Of a DNA stretch of 64,000 nt, positions 42,816 to 53,924 are shown in pieces; within the stretch, counting starts at the first letter, position 1; each line of letters begins with the position of its first letter. The position numbers and the translations under genes are program-made. Source of the stretch: Streptomyces lydicus (GTDB lineage: Bacteria > Actinomycetota > Actinomycetes > Streptomycetales > Streptomycetaceae); the NCBI RefSeq assembly GCF_001729485.1, contig NZ_CP017157.1, positions 5,456,001 through 5,520,000 on the forward strand. The letters run 5' to 3'. Under the pieces are notes generated by a model. The model made no database searches, was not told where the DNA came from, and saw only the letters and a list, made by a program, of their open reading frames with translations.

Positions 42816-42821
42816 TAGCCT
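42816..42821 (+). promoter_or_regulatory. -10 box of mutA, leaderless spacing
   Basis: TAGCCT ends 6 nt before the ATG at 42828, and no ribosome site is present. Confidence 0.45.
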
Positions 42822-42827
42822 GCTGCC

Positions 42828-44731
42828 ATGACCGCCGAGTCCACCGAACTTCCCCTGGCCGCGGCCTTCCCTGACGCCGACCGAGAGCAGTGGCAGCGCC
42901 TCGTCGAAGGTGTGCTGCGCAAATCGGGCGTCGCGCAGGCAACGGGTGCCGCCGCCGAGGACACCCTCGCCACCGACCTCCAGGACGGGATCCGCATCCG
43001 CCCGCTGTACACCGCCGAGGACGGCGCGGCCCCCGTGGGCCACCCCGGTTTCCCGCCGTTCGTACGCGGCGGGAGTCCCGAAGGCACGACCGTGGCCGGG
43101 TGGGACGTACGCCAGCGGCACGTGCTGACCGATCCGCGGCGCGCCAACGAAGCGGTGCTCGCCGACCTGGAGAACGGCACCACCTCGGTCTGGCTGACCG
43201 TCGGGGACGGCGGGGTGCCGGTGGCCGGTCTGGCCGAGGCGCTCAAGGGCGTCTATCTGGACCTGGCCCCGGTGGTTCTGGACGCGGGCGCCGATTTCGC
43301 CCCGGCCGCCGAGGAGTTGCTGCGCCTGTACGCCGAGGCGGGTGTGCCGCCGGCCGAGGCGGTCGCCTCACTGGGCGCCGATCCGCTCGGTCTGCTGGCC
43401 CGTACCGGCGACGACAGCAAGCTGCGGGTGCAGCTGGAGGCGGCGGCCCGGCTGGCCGGCCGCTGCGTCGCCGACGCGCCGGGGGTGCGCGCGCTGACCG
43501 TCGACGCGCTGCCGTACCACGAGGCGGGCGGTTCGGCCGCCGAGGAACTGGGTGCCTCACTGGCCACCGGCGTGGCCTATCTGCGGCAGCTGACCGGCGC
43601 CGGGCTGCACGTCGACGACGCCTGCCGGCAGCTGGAGTTCCGCTACGCCGCCACCGCCGACCAGTTCCTGACCATCGCCAAGCTGCGCGCCGCGCGCCGG
43701 CTGTGGGCGCGGGTCGCGGAGGTCTGCGGCGTCTCGCCGGAGGCGTCCGCACAGCGTCAGCACGCGGTCACCTCCACGGTGATGATGACCCGTCGGGACC
43801 CGTGGGTGAACATGCTGCGCACCACCGTCGCGGGGCTGTCCGCCGGTGTGGGCGGCGCGGACGCGGTGACGGTGCTGCCGTTCGACGCGGCGCTCGGTGT
43901 GTCCGACGCGTTCGCCCGCCGGATCGCCCGCAACACCCAGTCGGTGCTGCTGGAGGAGTCGCACCTGTCCAAGGTGATCGACCCGGCGGGCGGCTCCTGG
44001 TACGTGGAGCGCCTCACCGACGAACTGGCCCGCGCCGCCTGGTCGTTCTTCCAGGACATCGAGGGCGCCGGCGGTCAGGCCGAGGCGCTGCGCTCCGGGA
44101 TGCTCGCCGACCGCCTCGCGGACACCTGGGCGCGCCGCAGCGCGGACCTGGCGCACCGGCGTGAACCGATCACCGGCGTCAGTGAGTTCCCGCACCTCGC
44201 CGAGGCGCCGGTGGACCGCGAGCCGGCGCCCGCCCCGGTCGGCGGGGGGTCTCCCCGGACGGGGTCCGGGGGCGGGCTGCCGCGGGTGCGCAGGGACGAT
44301 GCGTACGAGCGGCTGCGGTCGCGCTCGGACGCCCACCTGGCGGCGTCCGGCGACCGGCCGAAGGTGCTCCTGGCGGGCTTCGGCCCGGTCGCGGCGCACA
44401 CCGCCCGGGCGGCCTTCGCCGCCAACCTCTTCCAGGCGGGCGGCATCGAGCCGGTGCAGGAGACGGTGGACGCGGAGTCGGTGGCCGGGGTCTTCGCCCG
44501 CAGTGGCGCGCGGATCGCCGTGCTGTGCTCCAGCGACGCGGTGTACGGCGAGCAGGCGACGGCCGTGGCGGCCGCGCTGAAGTCGGCCGGGGCGCTGCGG
44601 GTGTACCTGGCCGGCAAGCCGGGCGAGCGCCGGGAGGAATTCGAGGCGGCCGGGGTGGACTCCTTCGTCTTCGCCGGCTGCGACGCGGTCGAGGTGCTGT
44701 CCTCGGCCCTGGACGTCATGGAGGTGGCGTG

Positions 44732-44732
<1 letters not shown>
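42828..44732 (+). CDS. mutA: Methylmalonyl-CoA mutase, small (alpha-like) subunit
   Basis: Non-catalytic subunit of the adenosylcobalamin-dependent mutase that interconverts succinyl-CoA and methylmalonyl-CoA. 634 aa: a TIM-barrel substrate domain (about 1-440) with [39 protein letters not shown] and [13 protein letters not shown], then a B12-like domain (about 500-634). That domain opens [19 protein letters not shown] where the large subunit has the DxHxxG cobalamin ligand, so it does not bind cobalamin, as expected for MutA. A short Gly/Pro linker joins the domains. Its stop overlaps the mutB start as TGATG. Confidence 0.96.
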
Positions 44733-46933
<2,201 letters not shown>

Positions 46934-46943
46934 GCGGGGGGTC

Positions 46944-47945
46944 ATGCCTGCGACGATCGATGTCGAACGGTACGCCGAGGGTGTCCGCGCGGGGTCCCGG
47001 GCCTGGATCGCCCGCGCCGTCACCCTGGTCGAGTCCACCCGCCCCGACCACCGGGCGGCGGCGCAGCGGCTGCTGGTCGCGCTGCTGCCGTACTCCGGGT
47101 CGGCCCGCAGGGTGGGCATCAGCGGGGTGCCGGGCGTCGGCAAGTCGACGTTCATCGACGCGCTCGGCACGCTGCTGACCGGCAGGGGGCACCGGGTGGC
47201 GGTGCTCGCCGTCGACCCGTCCTCCAGCCGTACCGGTGGCTCCATCCTGGGCGACAAGACCAGGATGGAGCGGCTGGCGACCGACCCTGCGGCGTTCGTC
47301 CGCCCCTCCCCCACGTCCGGGACGCTGGGTGGGGTGGCGCGGGCCACCCGCGAGTCGATCGTGGTGATGGAGGCCGCGGGCTATGACGTCGTCCTGGTGG
47401 AGACGGTCGGGGTCGGCCAGTCCGAGACGACCGTGGCCAACATGGTCGACACGTTCCTGCTGCTGACCCTGGCGCGCACCGGCGACCAGCTCCAGGGCAT
47501 CAAGAAGGGCGTCCTGGAGCTGGCTGACCTGGTCTCCGTGAACAAGGCCGACGGTCCGCACGAACGGGACGCCCGCTCCGCGGCCCGTGAACTGGCCGGT
47601 GCGCTGAGGCTGTTGCAGCCCCCGGACGCGGCCTGGACGCCCCCCGTACTGACCTGCAGCGCCCGCGAGGGCACCGGCCTCAAGGACCTCTGGGACCGGG
47701 TGGAGCAGCACCGCACCCTGCTCGAATCCACCGGGGCGCTTGCCGAGCGCCGCCGCACCCAGCAGGTCGACTGGACCTGGTCGATGGTCCGCGAACGGCT
47801 CATCGACCAACTCCGGGAACACCCGGAGGTGCGCCGGCTGGGCCCCGAGGTGGAGCGGGCGGTGCGCGACGGGGAACTCACCGCGACGCTGGCGGCCGAG
47901 CAGCTGCTGGCGGCGTTCGGCCCGTCGGACGGTGCGGCCGGCTGA
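46944..47945 (+). CDS. meaB: Methylmalonyl-CoA mutase-associated GTPase MeaB
   Basis: G3E-type P-loop GTPase of 333 aa that chaperones loading and repair of the mutase cofactor. Walker [10 protein letters not shown] is at 61-69, followed by [20 protein letters not shown] and RMERL, the switch-like [10 protein letters not shown], and the guanine-specificity NKAD. A C-terminal helical dimerisation arm closes the protein. The ATG at 46944 follows GAGCGGGGGG, 10 bp after the mutB stop, so all three genes form one operon. Confidence 0.95.
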   Translation: MPATIDVERYAEGVRAGSRAWIARAVTLVESTRPDHRAAAQRLLVALLPYSGSARRVGISGVPGVGKSTFIDALGTLLTGRGHRVAVLAVDPSSSRTGGSILGDKTRMERLATDPAAFVRPSPTSGTLGGVARATRESIVVMEAAGYDVVLVETVGVGQSETTVANMVDTFLLLTLARTGDQLQGIKKGVLELADLVSVNKADGPHERDARSAARELAGALRLLQPPDAAWTPPVLTCSAREGTGLKDLWDRVEQHRTLLESTGALAERRRTQQVDWTWSMVRERLIDQLREHPEVRRLGPEVERAVRDGELTATLAAEQLLAAFGPSDGAAG

Positions 47946-48005
47946 CGCACGGCGGGGCCCCCGGCCGTGGCGCACGAGGGCACCCATGGCCTCGATACCC
48001 CTCGA

Positions 48006-48046
48006 CGGCGCGCAACTCCCGCTTCCCGCAGTGGAGTTGCGCGCCG
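48006..48046 (+). terminator. Terminator of the mutA-mutB-meaB operon
   Basis: Perfect 13-bp stem CGGCGCGCAACTC / GAGTTGCGCGCCG with a 15-nt loop, 60 bp after the meaB stop. Confidence 0.75.
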
Positions 48047-48153
48047 GCTTTGCATCGGCGACGGACCCTCGGATGCTCACCCGGGCGGCCGAGCAACGGA
48101 GTTCGACCCGAGGCCGGGACCCCGTGTCACCCTCCAAGATCATCGGGTACAGA

Positions 48154-48771
48154 ATGACCCGTATGGCGATATCGAACATTATCCGGACGGCGACGATCGA
48201 GGACGCCCCCTTGATCAGCCGCACCTTGGCCCGCGCCTTCGACAACGACCCGATGATGCGGTGGTTCTTCCCCGACGACGCCTCGCGGGAGGCGGAGCTG
48301 AGCCGCTACTTCACCACGATCTTCACCCGGCAGTACGTCCACCACGGCGTCTGTGAGCACACGGGGACGGCGGCGGCCTTCTGGGTGTCGCCGGAGGCGC
48401 AGGACAAGGCCGTTCCCGACGCGACGACCGTTCAGGAACTCCAGAACATCCTCGGCGACCGGGCGCCGCTGTTCAGGAAGACCGTCGAGGCGGCCGCCGG
48501 GTGCGCGCCCGAGGAACCGCACTGGTCCCTCGCGGTGGTGGGCGCCGAGCCGGCCGCTCAGGGCCAGGGCCACGGGGCCGCCCTTCTGCGCTCCGGTCTG
48601 GCCAAGGCGGACGCCGCGGGCCTGCCCGCCTACCTGGAGTCCTCCACGCCGTCCAATCTGCCCTTCTACCAGCATTTCGGCTTCACCGTGCGCGAGGAGC
48701 TGCAACTGCCCGAGGACGGCCCGGTGTTGTGGACGATGTGGCGCGAGCCGCGCCGCCCGGCCGACGCCTGA
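48154..48771 (+). CDS. GNAT family N-acetyltransferase
   Basis: 205-aa acyl-CoA-dependent acetyltransferase. IIRTATIEDAPLISRTLARA opens the fold; the acetyl-CoA loop is VVGAEPAAQGQGHGAALL, a Q-x-x-G-x-G/A motif; LESSTPSNLPFYQHFGFTV is the C-terminal motif typical of the group with the conserved Tyr. Starts at ATG 48154 and ATG 48163 are both in frame. It stands alone after the mut operon terminator and is followed by its own hairpin. The acceptor is unknown. Confidence 0.9.
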   Translation: MTRMAISNIIRTATIEDAPLISRTLARAFDNDPMMRWFFPDDASREAELSRYFTTIFTRQYVHHGVCEHTGTAAAFWVSPEAQDKAVPDATTVQELQNILGDRAPLFRKTVEAAAGCAPEEPHWSLAVVGAEPAAQGQGHGAALLRSGLAKADAAGLPAYLESSTPSNLPFYQHFGFTVREELQLPEDGPVLWTMWREPRRPADA

Positions 48772-48789
48772 GAACCGTCCGACGATTCC

Positions 48790-48813
48790 GCCTCCGGTGC
48801 CGGGACCGGAGGC
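48790..48813 (+). terminator. Terminator of the GNAT gene
   Basis: 9-bp stem GCCTCCGGT / ACCGGAGGC with a 6-nt loop, 18 bp past the stop. Confidence 0.6.
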
Positions 48814-48880
48814 GATCAGTGAGGGGCGTGGCGCCGGGTTCGTCTCCGGCGCCCGCCTGTACGCGGTATCGCTCGGCGAC

Positions 48881-49384
48881 TCAGCCGCGTACCGGCACCG
48901 TCGCCCACACCGTCTTGCCCGAGGCGTCCGGCGACGTCCAGCCCCACTCCGCGCTGAGCTGGTCGACGATGTGCAGCCCGCGGCCGGATTCGGCCAGCGG
49001 GTCCTGGGCGGTGACGACGGGTGTGGTGGTCCCGGTGTCGGACACCGCACACAGGACGGCGCTCTCCTGCCGGGTCAGGGCGAGCCAGGCGGGGCAGAAG
49101 CGCAGCGGCGTACCGGGGGCACGCTCGTCAGCCGCCGGGGAGCCGTAGCGCAGTGCGTTGCTGACGAGTTCGGAGACGACCAGGGCGGTGTCCTCGGTGG
49201 CGTCGGCGCACACCCGCCAGCTCCTGAGGGTCACACGGGTGAACCGGCGGGCCTCCGCCACGGTGTGGGCGGAGCTGCTGAGCGCGCAGGCGGCGAAGCC
49301 GTCGGGATCGGGCAGCCACCAGCTCTCCTCACGCGCTTCATCCCGAAGGGCGTCGTGCACGGTCTCTGCCGGATGTGCCGTCAT
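48881..49384 (-). CDS. ATP-binding protein, RsbW-type anti-sigma-like HATPase
   Basis: 167-aa stand-alone GHKL ATPase domain. The N-box is VVSELVSNALRYG and the G1/G2-like region is VSDTGTTTP and AESGRGLHIVDQLSAEWGW. No kinase dimerisation domain is present, so it belongs to the large Streptomyces group of short anti-sigma-like ATPases. Start chosen at ATG 49384, 6 nt after GGAG; ATG 49390 is directly against that site. It diverges from the DUF397 gene, forming the usual ATPase/DUF397/XRE triad of development- and antibiotic-related regulators. Confidence 0.85.
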   Translation of the reverse strand: MTAHPAETVHDALRDEAREESWWLPDPDGFAACALSSSAHTVAEARRFTRVTLRSWRVCADATEDTALVVSELVSNALRYGSPAADERAPGTPLRFCPAWLALTRQESAVLCAVSDTGTTTPVVTAQDPLAESGRGLHIVDQLSAEWGWTSPDASGKTVWATVPVRG

Positions 49385-49460
49385 CAACATCTCCGCTAAG
49401 GGGATTTCGGGTCTGGGCCGTACTGCCTCGGAGAGCTAATATCCTCGTCAGCCGTCCCTC

Positions 49461-49474
49461 GATGCAAGTGCATC
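49461..49474. promoter_or_regulatory. Palindrome in the ATPase-DUF397 divergent promoter
   Basis: GATGCA-AG-TGCATC, perfect 6-bp arms, about 20 bp from a TAATAT box (49437-49442). Confidence 0.4.
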
Positions 49475-49580
49475 TGCAATTACATCGGTAAGGACGGCCG
49501 TTCAGGGGCCCGTTCACGCCATCGTGATCGCGGGACCGGAACGGGGACGAGGAACCCATTCCAGCAAGGGAGCAACTGTG

Positions 49581-49823
49581 ATGAATCCGGTGACCAACGG
49601 CATACGGGCGACCAGCATCGACGGCGCGGTCTGGCGCAAGAGCCGCCGCAGCAACCCCAGCGGCAACTGCGTTGAACTGGCCGTTCTTTCGGACGGCGGG
49701 GTTGCGGTGCGCAACTCCCGGTTCGCCTCCGGGCCGGCGCTGGTCTACACGCGCGCCGAGATGGCGGCCTTCGTCCAGGGCGCCAAGGACGGCGACTTCG
49801 ACGATCTCGTCAAGCGCGTCTGA
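49581..49823 (+). CDS. DUF397 domain protein
   Basis: 80-aa protein with the DUF397 core AVWRKSRRSNPSGNCVELAV and VAVRNSRFASGPALVYTRAE, then AAFVQGAKDGDFDDL. DUF397 proteins nearly always lie next to an XRE/DUF5753 regulator and act as its small partner, sometimes described as toxin-antitoxin-like. The ATG at 49581 follows AAGGGAG (a GTG one codon earlier is possible). Its natural partner at 49936 is frameshifted in this sequence. Confidence 0.9.
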   Translation: MNPVTNGIRATSIDGAVWRKSRRSNPSGNCVELAVLSDGGVAVRNSRFASGPALVYTRAEMAAFVQGAKDGDFDDLVKRV

Positions 49824-49852
49824 GGCATATGCCGCCGAGATTGGCGCATATG
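49824..49852. promoter_or_regulatory. GCATATG repeats, probable XRE operator
   Basis: GGCATATGCC (49824-49833), a perfect palindrome, and a second GCATATG (49846-49852) lie about 21 bp apart, two helical turns, between the DUF397 and XRE genes. Confidence 0.45.
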
Positions 49853-49935
49853 TCGTCCGGGTAGTCACCACGGCTGTACGAACACTCGTGGCGATGGGAC
49901 ACTGGGCGTTCGCCCGACCACTCAGGGGAGTCAGC

Positions 49936-50842
49936 ATGAGCGCCGCGCAGCCGAGCAGCGATCCGTCCCTGCGCCGCTATCTCGACCATCCGCGGGGCGG
50001 TCCGACCGTCCTGCGCATCGTGCTGGGCACCCAGCTGCGCCGGCTCCGGGAGGCCGCGGGCATCACCCGCGAGGCCGCCGGCGACGCGATCCGCGGCTCG
50101 CACGCGAAGATCAGCCGTCTCGAACTCGGCCGGGTGAGCTGCAAGGAACGGGACGTCGCCGACCTGCTGACGCTCTACGGCGTCACGGACGAGGGCCTGC
50201 GCGCCGACTTCCTGAAGCTGGCCCGCCGCACCAGCAGCCCCGGCTGGTGGCACCAGTACAGCGATGTGCTGCCGGGCTGGTTCGAGACCCACCTCGGCCT
50301 CGAGGAAGCCGCCTCGGTGATCCGTACGTACGAGGTCCAGTTCGTGCCGGGCCTGCTGCAGACGGCGGATGTACGCCCGCGCGGTGGCGCAGCTCGGGCA
50401 TCCGCGGTCGAAGCCCGAGGAGATCGACCGGCGGGTTCAACTCCGCGTCCAGCGACAGCAGTTGCTCACCCGGCCGGACGCGCCGCGGGTGTGGGCGGTG
50501 ATCGACGAGGCGTCGCTGCGCAGACCGCTCGGCGGTCCCGAGGTGATGGCGGGCCAGATCAGACATCTGCTGAAGATGGCCGAACTGCCGAACGTGACGC
50601 TGCAGATCGCGCCGTTCAGCCTCGGTGGGCTGGCGGCGGCCGGTGGCCCGATCACGATCCTGCGGTTCCTGGAGCCCGACCTGCCGGACATCGTCTACCT
50701 GGAGCAGCTGACCAGCGCGCTCTACCTGGACAAGCGGGATGACGTCGATCACTACCTCGCGGTGATGGACCGGCTCAGCGCCCAGTCGGAGTCGCCGCGC
50801 GAGTCGTTGGCCATACTGGAGCGACTGCTCAAGGAGAACTGA
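49936..50842 (+). pseudogene. XRE/DUF5753 regulator with a frameshift
   Basis: Helix-turn-helix regulator split over two frames. Frame 1 from ATG 49936 encodes the HTH (TQLRRLREAAGITREAAGDA, SHAKISRLELGRVS) and the start of DUF5753 (VIRTYEVQFVPGLLQTAD). After codon 144 the family expects TAD-YARAVAQLGHP, which is present but one base out of frame from 50372. The four bases GATG at 50368-50371 occupy a three-base codon, i.e. a +1 insertion. The rest of DUF5753 then runs intact to 50842 (NVTLQIAPFSLGG, IVYLEQLTSALYLDKRDDVD). Total length with one base removed is exactly 302 codons. It is either a sequencing error or a recent inactivation; a new ATG at 50369 could express the C-terminal part alone. 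Confidence 0.85.
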
Positions 50843-50871
50843 CACCGGGGGCGGTTCCTGCGGCCGGTGGT

Positions 50872-50897
50872 GAGGCGGGGCCCGCGGGCCCCGCCTC
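50872..50897. terminator. Bidirectional terminator
   Basis: A 26-bp perfect palindrome starting GAGGCGGGGCCCG between the convergent XRE gene and methyltransferase gene. Confidence 0.75.
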
Positions 50898-50910
50898 GCG
50901 TCTTTCCCGC

Positions 50911-51726
50911 CTACACCTTGCGGGCCACGCCCCCGTACTCGATCCACTCCTGGGTGAGCTGCTTCGGGCCGATGTCCGCATCCGGCTTCCAGGTGGACAC
51001 CTCCCGCAGGCCCGGCTCCAGGATCTCCAACCCGTCCAGGAATCCGGCGAGTTCGTGGGCCTGGCGCACCCGGCCCCACTGCCCGTGGGTCTGCACCCGC
51101 ATGAACTCGGTGACGAAGTCCCGCGTCGCGGCGTCCTCGCTGACCAGCTGGCACACCACGAGGAAGCTGCCGGGCGCCAGCCGGTCGGCGACCCGCTTTA
51201 TCAGGCCGGCCGGGTCGTCGGAGTCCGGGATGCAGTGCAGTACGGAGACGAACAGCGCGGCCACCGGCCGGTCGAAGTCTATGAGCCGCTCGACCTCCGG
51301 GCTGCCGAAGATGCCGTCGGTGTCCCGCATGTCCGCCTGGATCACGGCGGTGTTGGCGTTCTCCTCCAGCAGCGCCCGGCCGTGCGCCAGCACGATGGGG
51401 TCGTTGTCGACGTAGACGACGCGCGCGTCCGGGTCGATCTTCTGGGCGACCTGGTGGACGTTGTCCTGCGTGGGCAGACCTGAGCCGTGGTCGATGAACT
51501 GCCGGATGCCGTGCTCACCGGCCAGCCAGCGGACCACCCGCTGCAGGAAGCGCCGGTTGTTGATGGCCAGCACCTGGGTGCTGGGCACCACCTTGCTCAG
51601 CTCTTCGCACGCCTCGCGGTCGACGGCGTAGTTGTCCTTGCCGCCCAGGTAGTAGTCGTACATCCGCGCGACGCTCGGGATCGTGACATCGACGGCGCTG
51701 GACTGCGGTCGTGTCTCTTGGCTCAT
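50911..51726 (-). CDS. SAM-dependent methyltransferase (DUF574/Methyltransf_19 family)
   Basis: 271-aa member of a family greatly expanded in Streptomyces and often found beside XRE/DUF397 genes. Motifs are VARMYDYYLGGKDNYAVDRE at the N-terminus, RQFIDHGSGLPTQDNVHQVA for SAM binding, VVYVDNDPIVLAHGRALL and LFVSVLHCIPDSDDPAGLI. The ATG start at 51726 follows a weak GTGGA. The substrate is unknown; some relatives are called geranyl diphosphate methyltransferase-like without proof. Confidence 0.9.
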   Translation of the reverse strand: MSQETRPQSSAVDVTIPSVARMYDYYLGGKDNYAVDREACEELSKVVPSTQVLAINNRRFLQRVVRWLAGEHGIRQFIDHGSGLPTQDNVHQVAQKIDPDARVVYVDNDPIVLAHGRALLEENANTAVIQADMRDTDGIFGSPEVERLIDFDRPVAALFVSVLHCIPDSDDPAGLIKRVADRLAPGSFLVVCQLVSEDAATRDFVTEFMRVQTHGQWGRVRQAHELAGFLDGLEILEPGLREVSTWKPDADIGPKQLTQEWIEYGGVARKV

Positions 51727-51974
51727 TCCACACTTTCCCGTCGCTCGACAGCCCTCAGCCATGGCGCAACGACGAACTCGTTCCGTGCAGGAACGACCAC
51801 GCGGCGCAGCGTCCAACATACCCACCGCGTGGCGGATGTTGCAGACGGGAGACGGGATAAATGCTCGTCAGCAGCCGCTAAAGGCAAGCGAGTTGTGCGA
51901 CGCGGGACACGGCCACCCGATGCCCCGCCGCCTGCCGACTTCCGGCCACGCCCTCCGCGGCCGCCGGCCGGCGG

Positions 51975-52532
51975 CTACCGCAGCGCGGCCTCGACCAGGC
52001 CCCGGATCTCCTCCTCCAGCACCCCTCCGCCACCCAGCAGCCGGTCGAAGACCAGTCCGTCAACACAGGCCAGCAGGGTCAGGGTGCGGCCCTCGGCATC
52101 CGTCGCACCGCGTGCGGCGAGGAAGTCGCGCAGGGCGGTGCGGGCGGCGTTCTCACGCGGTACGAGGATCTCCCGCAGTTCCGGGTGGCGGGCGCTCTCG
52201 ACGGCGCACGCGTAACGCGCGAGGGACCGCTGCCGGCCGTCGCCGGTGAGCCGCCGCTCGGTGAAAGCGGCGAGCCCGGCCACCAGTTCCTCGACGTCCC
52301 GCGGCGGCGGCGCCTCCCCGGCCTGCCGCAGCTCCGCCTGGTCGAGGGCGACCAGCCGCCGGACCAGCGCGGTGAGCAGCGCCTGGCGGGTGCGGTAGTA
52401 CGCGGAGGTGGTGCCCGGCGGCAGGTCCGCCGCCCGGTCCACGGCGCGGTGGGTCAGTCCCCGCATTCCCTCCCGGGCGAGCACGTCGAGGGCGGCGTCG
52501 GCGAGAACGGTGCGTCGGTCGGTGGTCACCAC
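51975..52532 (-). CDS. TetR/AcrR family repressor
   Basis: 185-aa repressor. The HTH is at about 5-50 (ADAALDVLAREGMRGLTHRA, then DLPPGTTSAYYRTRQALLTA), and the helical ligand domain runs to LVEAALR. The start is GTG 52532 or GTG 52529, behind GAAAGGGG. It diverges from the FAD monooxygenase; two palindromes in the 90-bp gap fit TetR operators and suggest autoregulation plus control of the monooxygenase. Confidence 0.9.
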   Translation of the reverse strand: MVTTDRRTVLADAALDVLAREGMRGLTHRAVDRAADLPPGTTSAYYRTRQALLTALVRRLVALDQAELRQAGEAPPPRDVEELVAGLAAFTERRLTGDGRQRSLARYACAVESARHPELREILVPRENAARTALRDFLAARGATDAEGRTLTLLACVDGLVFDRLLGGGGVLEEEIRGLVEAALR

Positions 52533-52537
52533 CCCTT

Positions 52538-52551
52538 TCTACACCTGTAGA
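52538..52551. promoter_or_regulatory. TetR operator, site 1
   Basis: TCTACA-CC-TGTAGA, perfect 6-bp arms, 6 bp upstream of the TetR start codon. Confidence 0.7.
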
Positions 52552-52570
52552 GAGCGGGCGAGTACGCTCC

Positions 52571-52586
52571 TTCTACAGGTGTAGAA
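52571..52586. promoter_or_regulatory. TetR operator, site 2
   Basis: TTCTACA-GG-TGTAGAA, perfect 7-bp arms; its core is the exact reverse complement of site 1. Centres are 34 bp apart, and a TACGCT -10 box (52563-52568) for the monooxygenase lies directly before it. Confidence 0.7.
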
Positions 52587-52622
52587 GATCGTGCAGGGGC
52601 AACGGGAGAAGAGGGGCCTGGC

Positions 52623-53780
52623 ATGGGCAGCAGCGCGGTGGTCGTCGGCGGGGGCATCGGGGGGCTGGCCACGGCCGTCGGCCTGCGCCTGATCGGCTGG
52701 GAGGTGACCGTCGTCGAACGGGCCCGCGTCCTCGACGACGCGGGCGCCGGCATCTCCCTGCACGCGAACGGCGTCCGCGCGCTGGACGCCCTCGGCGTCG
52801 GCGATGCCGTACGGGCGGCCGCCCGCCCGCAGTACCTCGGCGGCACCCGCACCCCGGACGGAAGCCGGCTGGCCGTCATGGACGGGGCCGCGCTAGAGCG
52901 CGCCCTCGGCACGCCGATCGTCGGCATCCCCCGCGCCGTGCTGCACCGGATCCTCCGCGCGGCGCTGCCGACCGGGTCCCTGGTGACCGGCACCGAGGTG
53001 ACGTCCGTGGACCGCTCCGACCCGGCCCTCGTGCGGGTCCGCCTCAGGGACGGCTCGCTCGACGCGGATCTGGTCGTGGCCGCCGACGGCGTCCACAGCC
53101 GGCTGCGCGGCGGGCTGTTCCCCGGCCACCCCGGACCGGTCCACAGCGGGTCGACCGTGCTGCGCGCCCTCACCGCGCACCCGGTCGCGCTGCGGACCGA
53201 CTTCGAACTGACCTGGGGGCCGGGTGCCGAGTTCGGCCATCTCGCGTTCACCGACGGCCGGGCCGAGTGGCACGCCGTCCTCAACTCCCCCGCCGGCGTG
53301 CGCTATCCGGACCCCCTCGCCGAGATGCGCCGCCGGTTCGACGGCTGGCACGACCCGATCCCGGCACTGCTGGCCGCGACCAGGCCCGAGGACGTCCTGC
53401 ACCACGACATCACCGAGCTGGCCACCCCGCTGCCCACCTACGCCGTCGGCCGCGTCGCGCTCCTCGGCGACGCGGCCCACGCCATGACCCCGAACCTCGG
53501 CCAGGGCGCCTGCCAGGCGCTGGAGGACGCGGCCACCCTCGCCGCCGCGCTCCGCACCGGGCCGACCGTGGAGGCGGCACTGACCCGCTACGACGCCGAG
53601 CGGCGCCCCCGGAGCCAGGCCGTCGCCCGCGCGGCCCGCCGGGCCGGCCGCCTGGGCCAGCAACTGACCCACCCCGTGGCCCTCGCGCTGCGCAACACCG
53701 CGCTCCGACTGGCGCCCTCCGGCACCGCCGTCCGCGCCCTCCTGCGCCATGCCGACTGGACCCCGCCGCGATTGGACTGA
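52623..53780 (+). CDS. FAD-dependent monooxygenase (group A, salicylate/PHBH-like)
   Basis: 385-aa flavoprotein. The FAD-binding GGGIGG is at residues 9-14, with the acidic VVERA 20 residues on; the second FAD motif DLVVAADGVHSRLR and the GD motif VALLGDAAHAMTPNLGQGAC are intact, as is EDAATLAAAL. Family members hydroxylate aromatic or antibiotic substrates; the nearest well-known layout is 6-hydroxynicotinate or salicylate hydroxylase and TetX-like enzymes. The ATG at 52623 follows GAGAAGAGGGG. Control by the divergent TetR suggests a xenobiotic or self-made aromatic inducer. Confidence 0.9.
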   Translation: MGSSAVVVGGGIGGLATAVGLRLIGWEVTVVERARVLDDAGAGISLHANGVRALDALGVGDAVRAAARPQYLGGTRTPDGSRLAVMDGAALERALGTPIVGIPRAVLHRILRAALPTGSLVTGTEVTSVDRSDPALVRVRLRDGSLDADLVVAADGVHSRLRGGLFPGHPGPVHSGSTVLRALTAHPVALRTDFELTWGPGAEFGHLAFTDGRAEWHAVLNSPAGVRYPDPLAEMRRRFDGWHDPIPALLAATRPEDVLHHDITELATPLPTYAVGRVALLGDAAHAMTPNLGQGACQALEDAATLAAALRTGPTVEAALTRYDAERRPRSQAVARAARRAGRLGQQLTHPVALALRNTALRLAPSGTAVRALLRHADWTPPRLD

Positions 53781-53924
53781 CGGGCCCGGCGGGAGGCCGG
53801 CTCCGCCCGCGGCGGCGTTTCTCATCGCTCTCTCACGCCGCGCTTATCGACCCGTCACAGCCCCTCCCTACGGTCACCCGAGGAGCGTCGCGCACCCGGC
53901 CGACGGCCTGGAGGAGCGTGCACC

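Noticed and set aside
42780..42827. Cobalamin riboswitch before mutA
   Set aside because: Too short and without the B12-box motif; the -10 box spacing predicts little or no leader.
50360..50380. Programmed ribosomal frameshift in the XRE gene
   Set aside because: No slippery run or following stem-loop at the break; a simple one-base insertion explains it.
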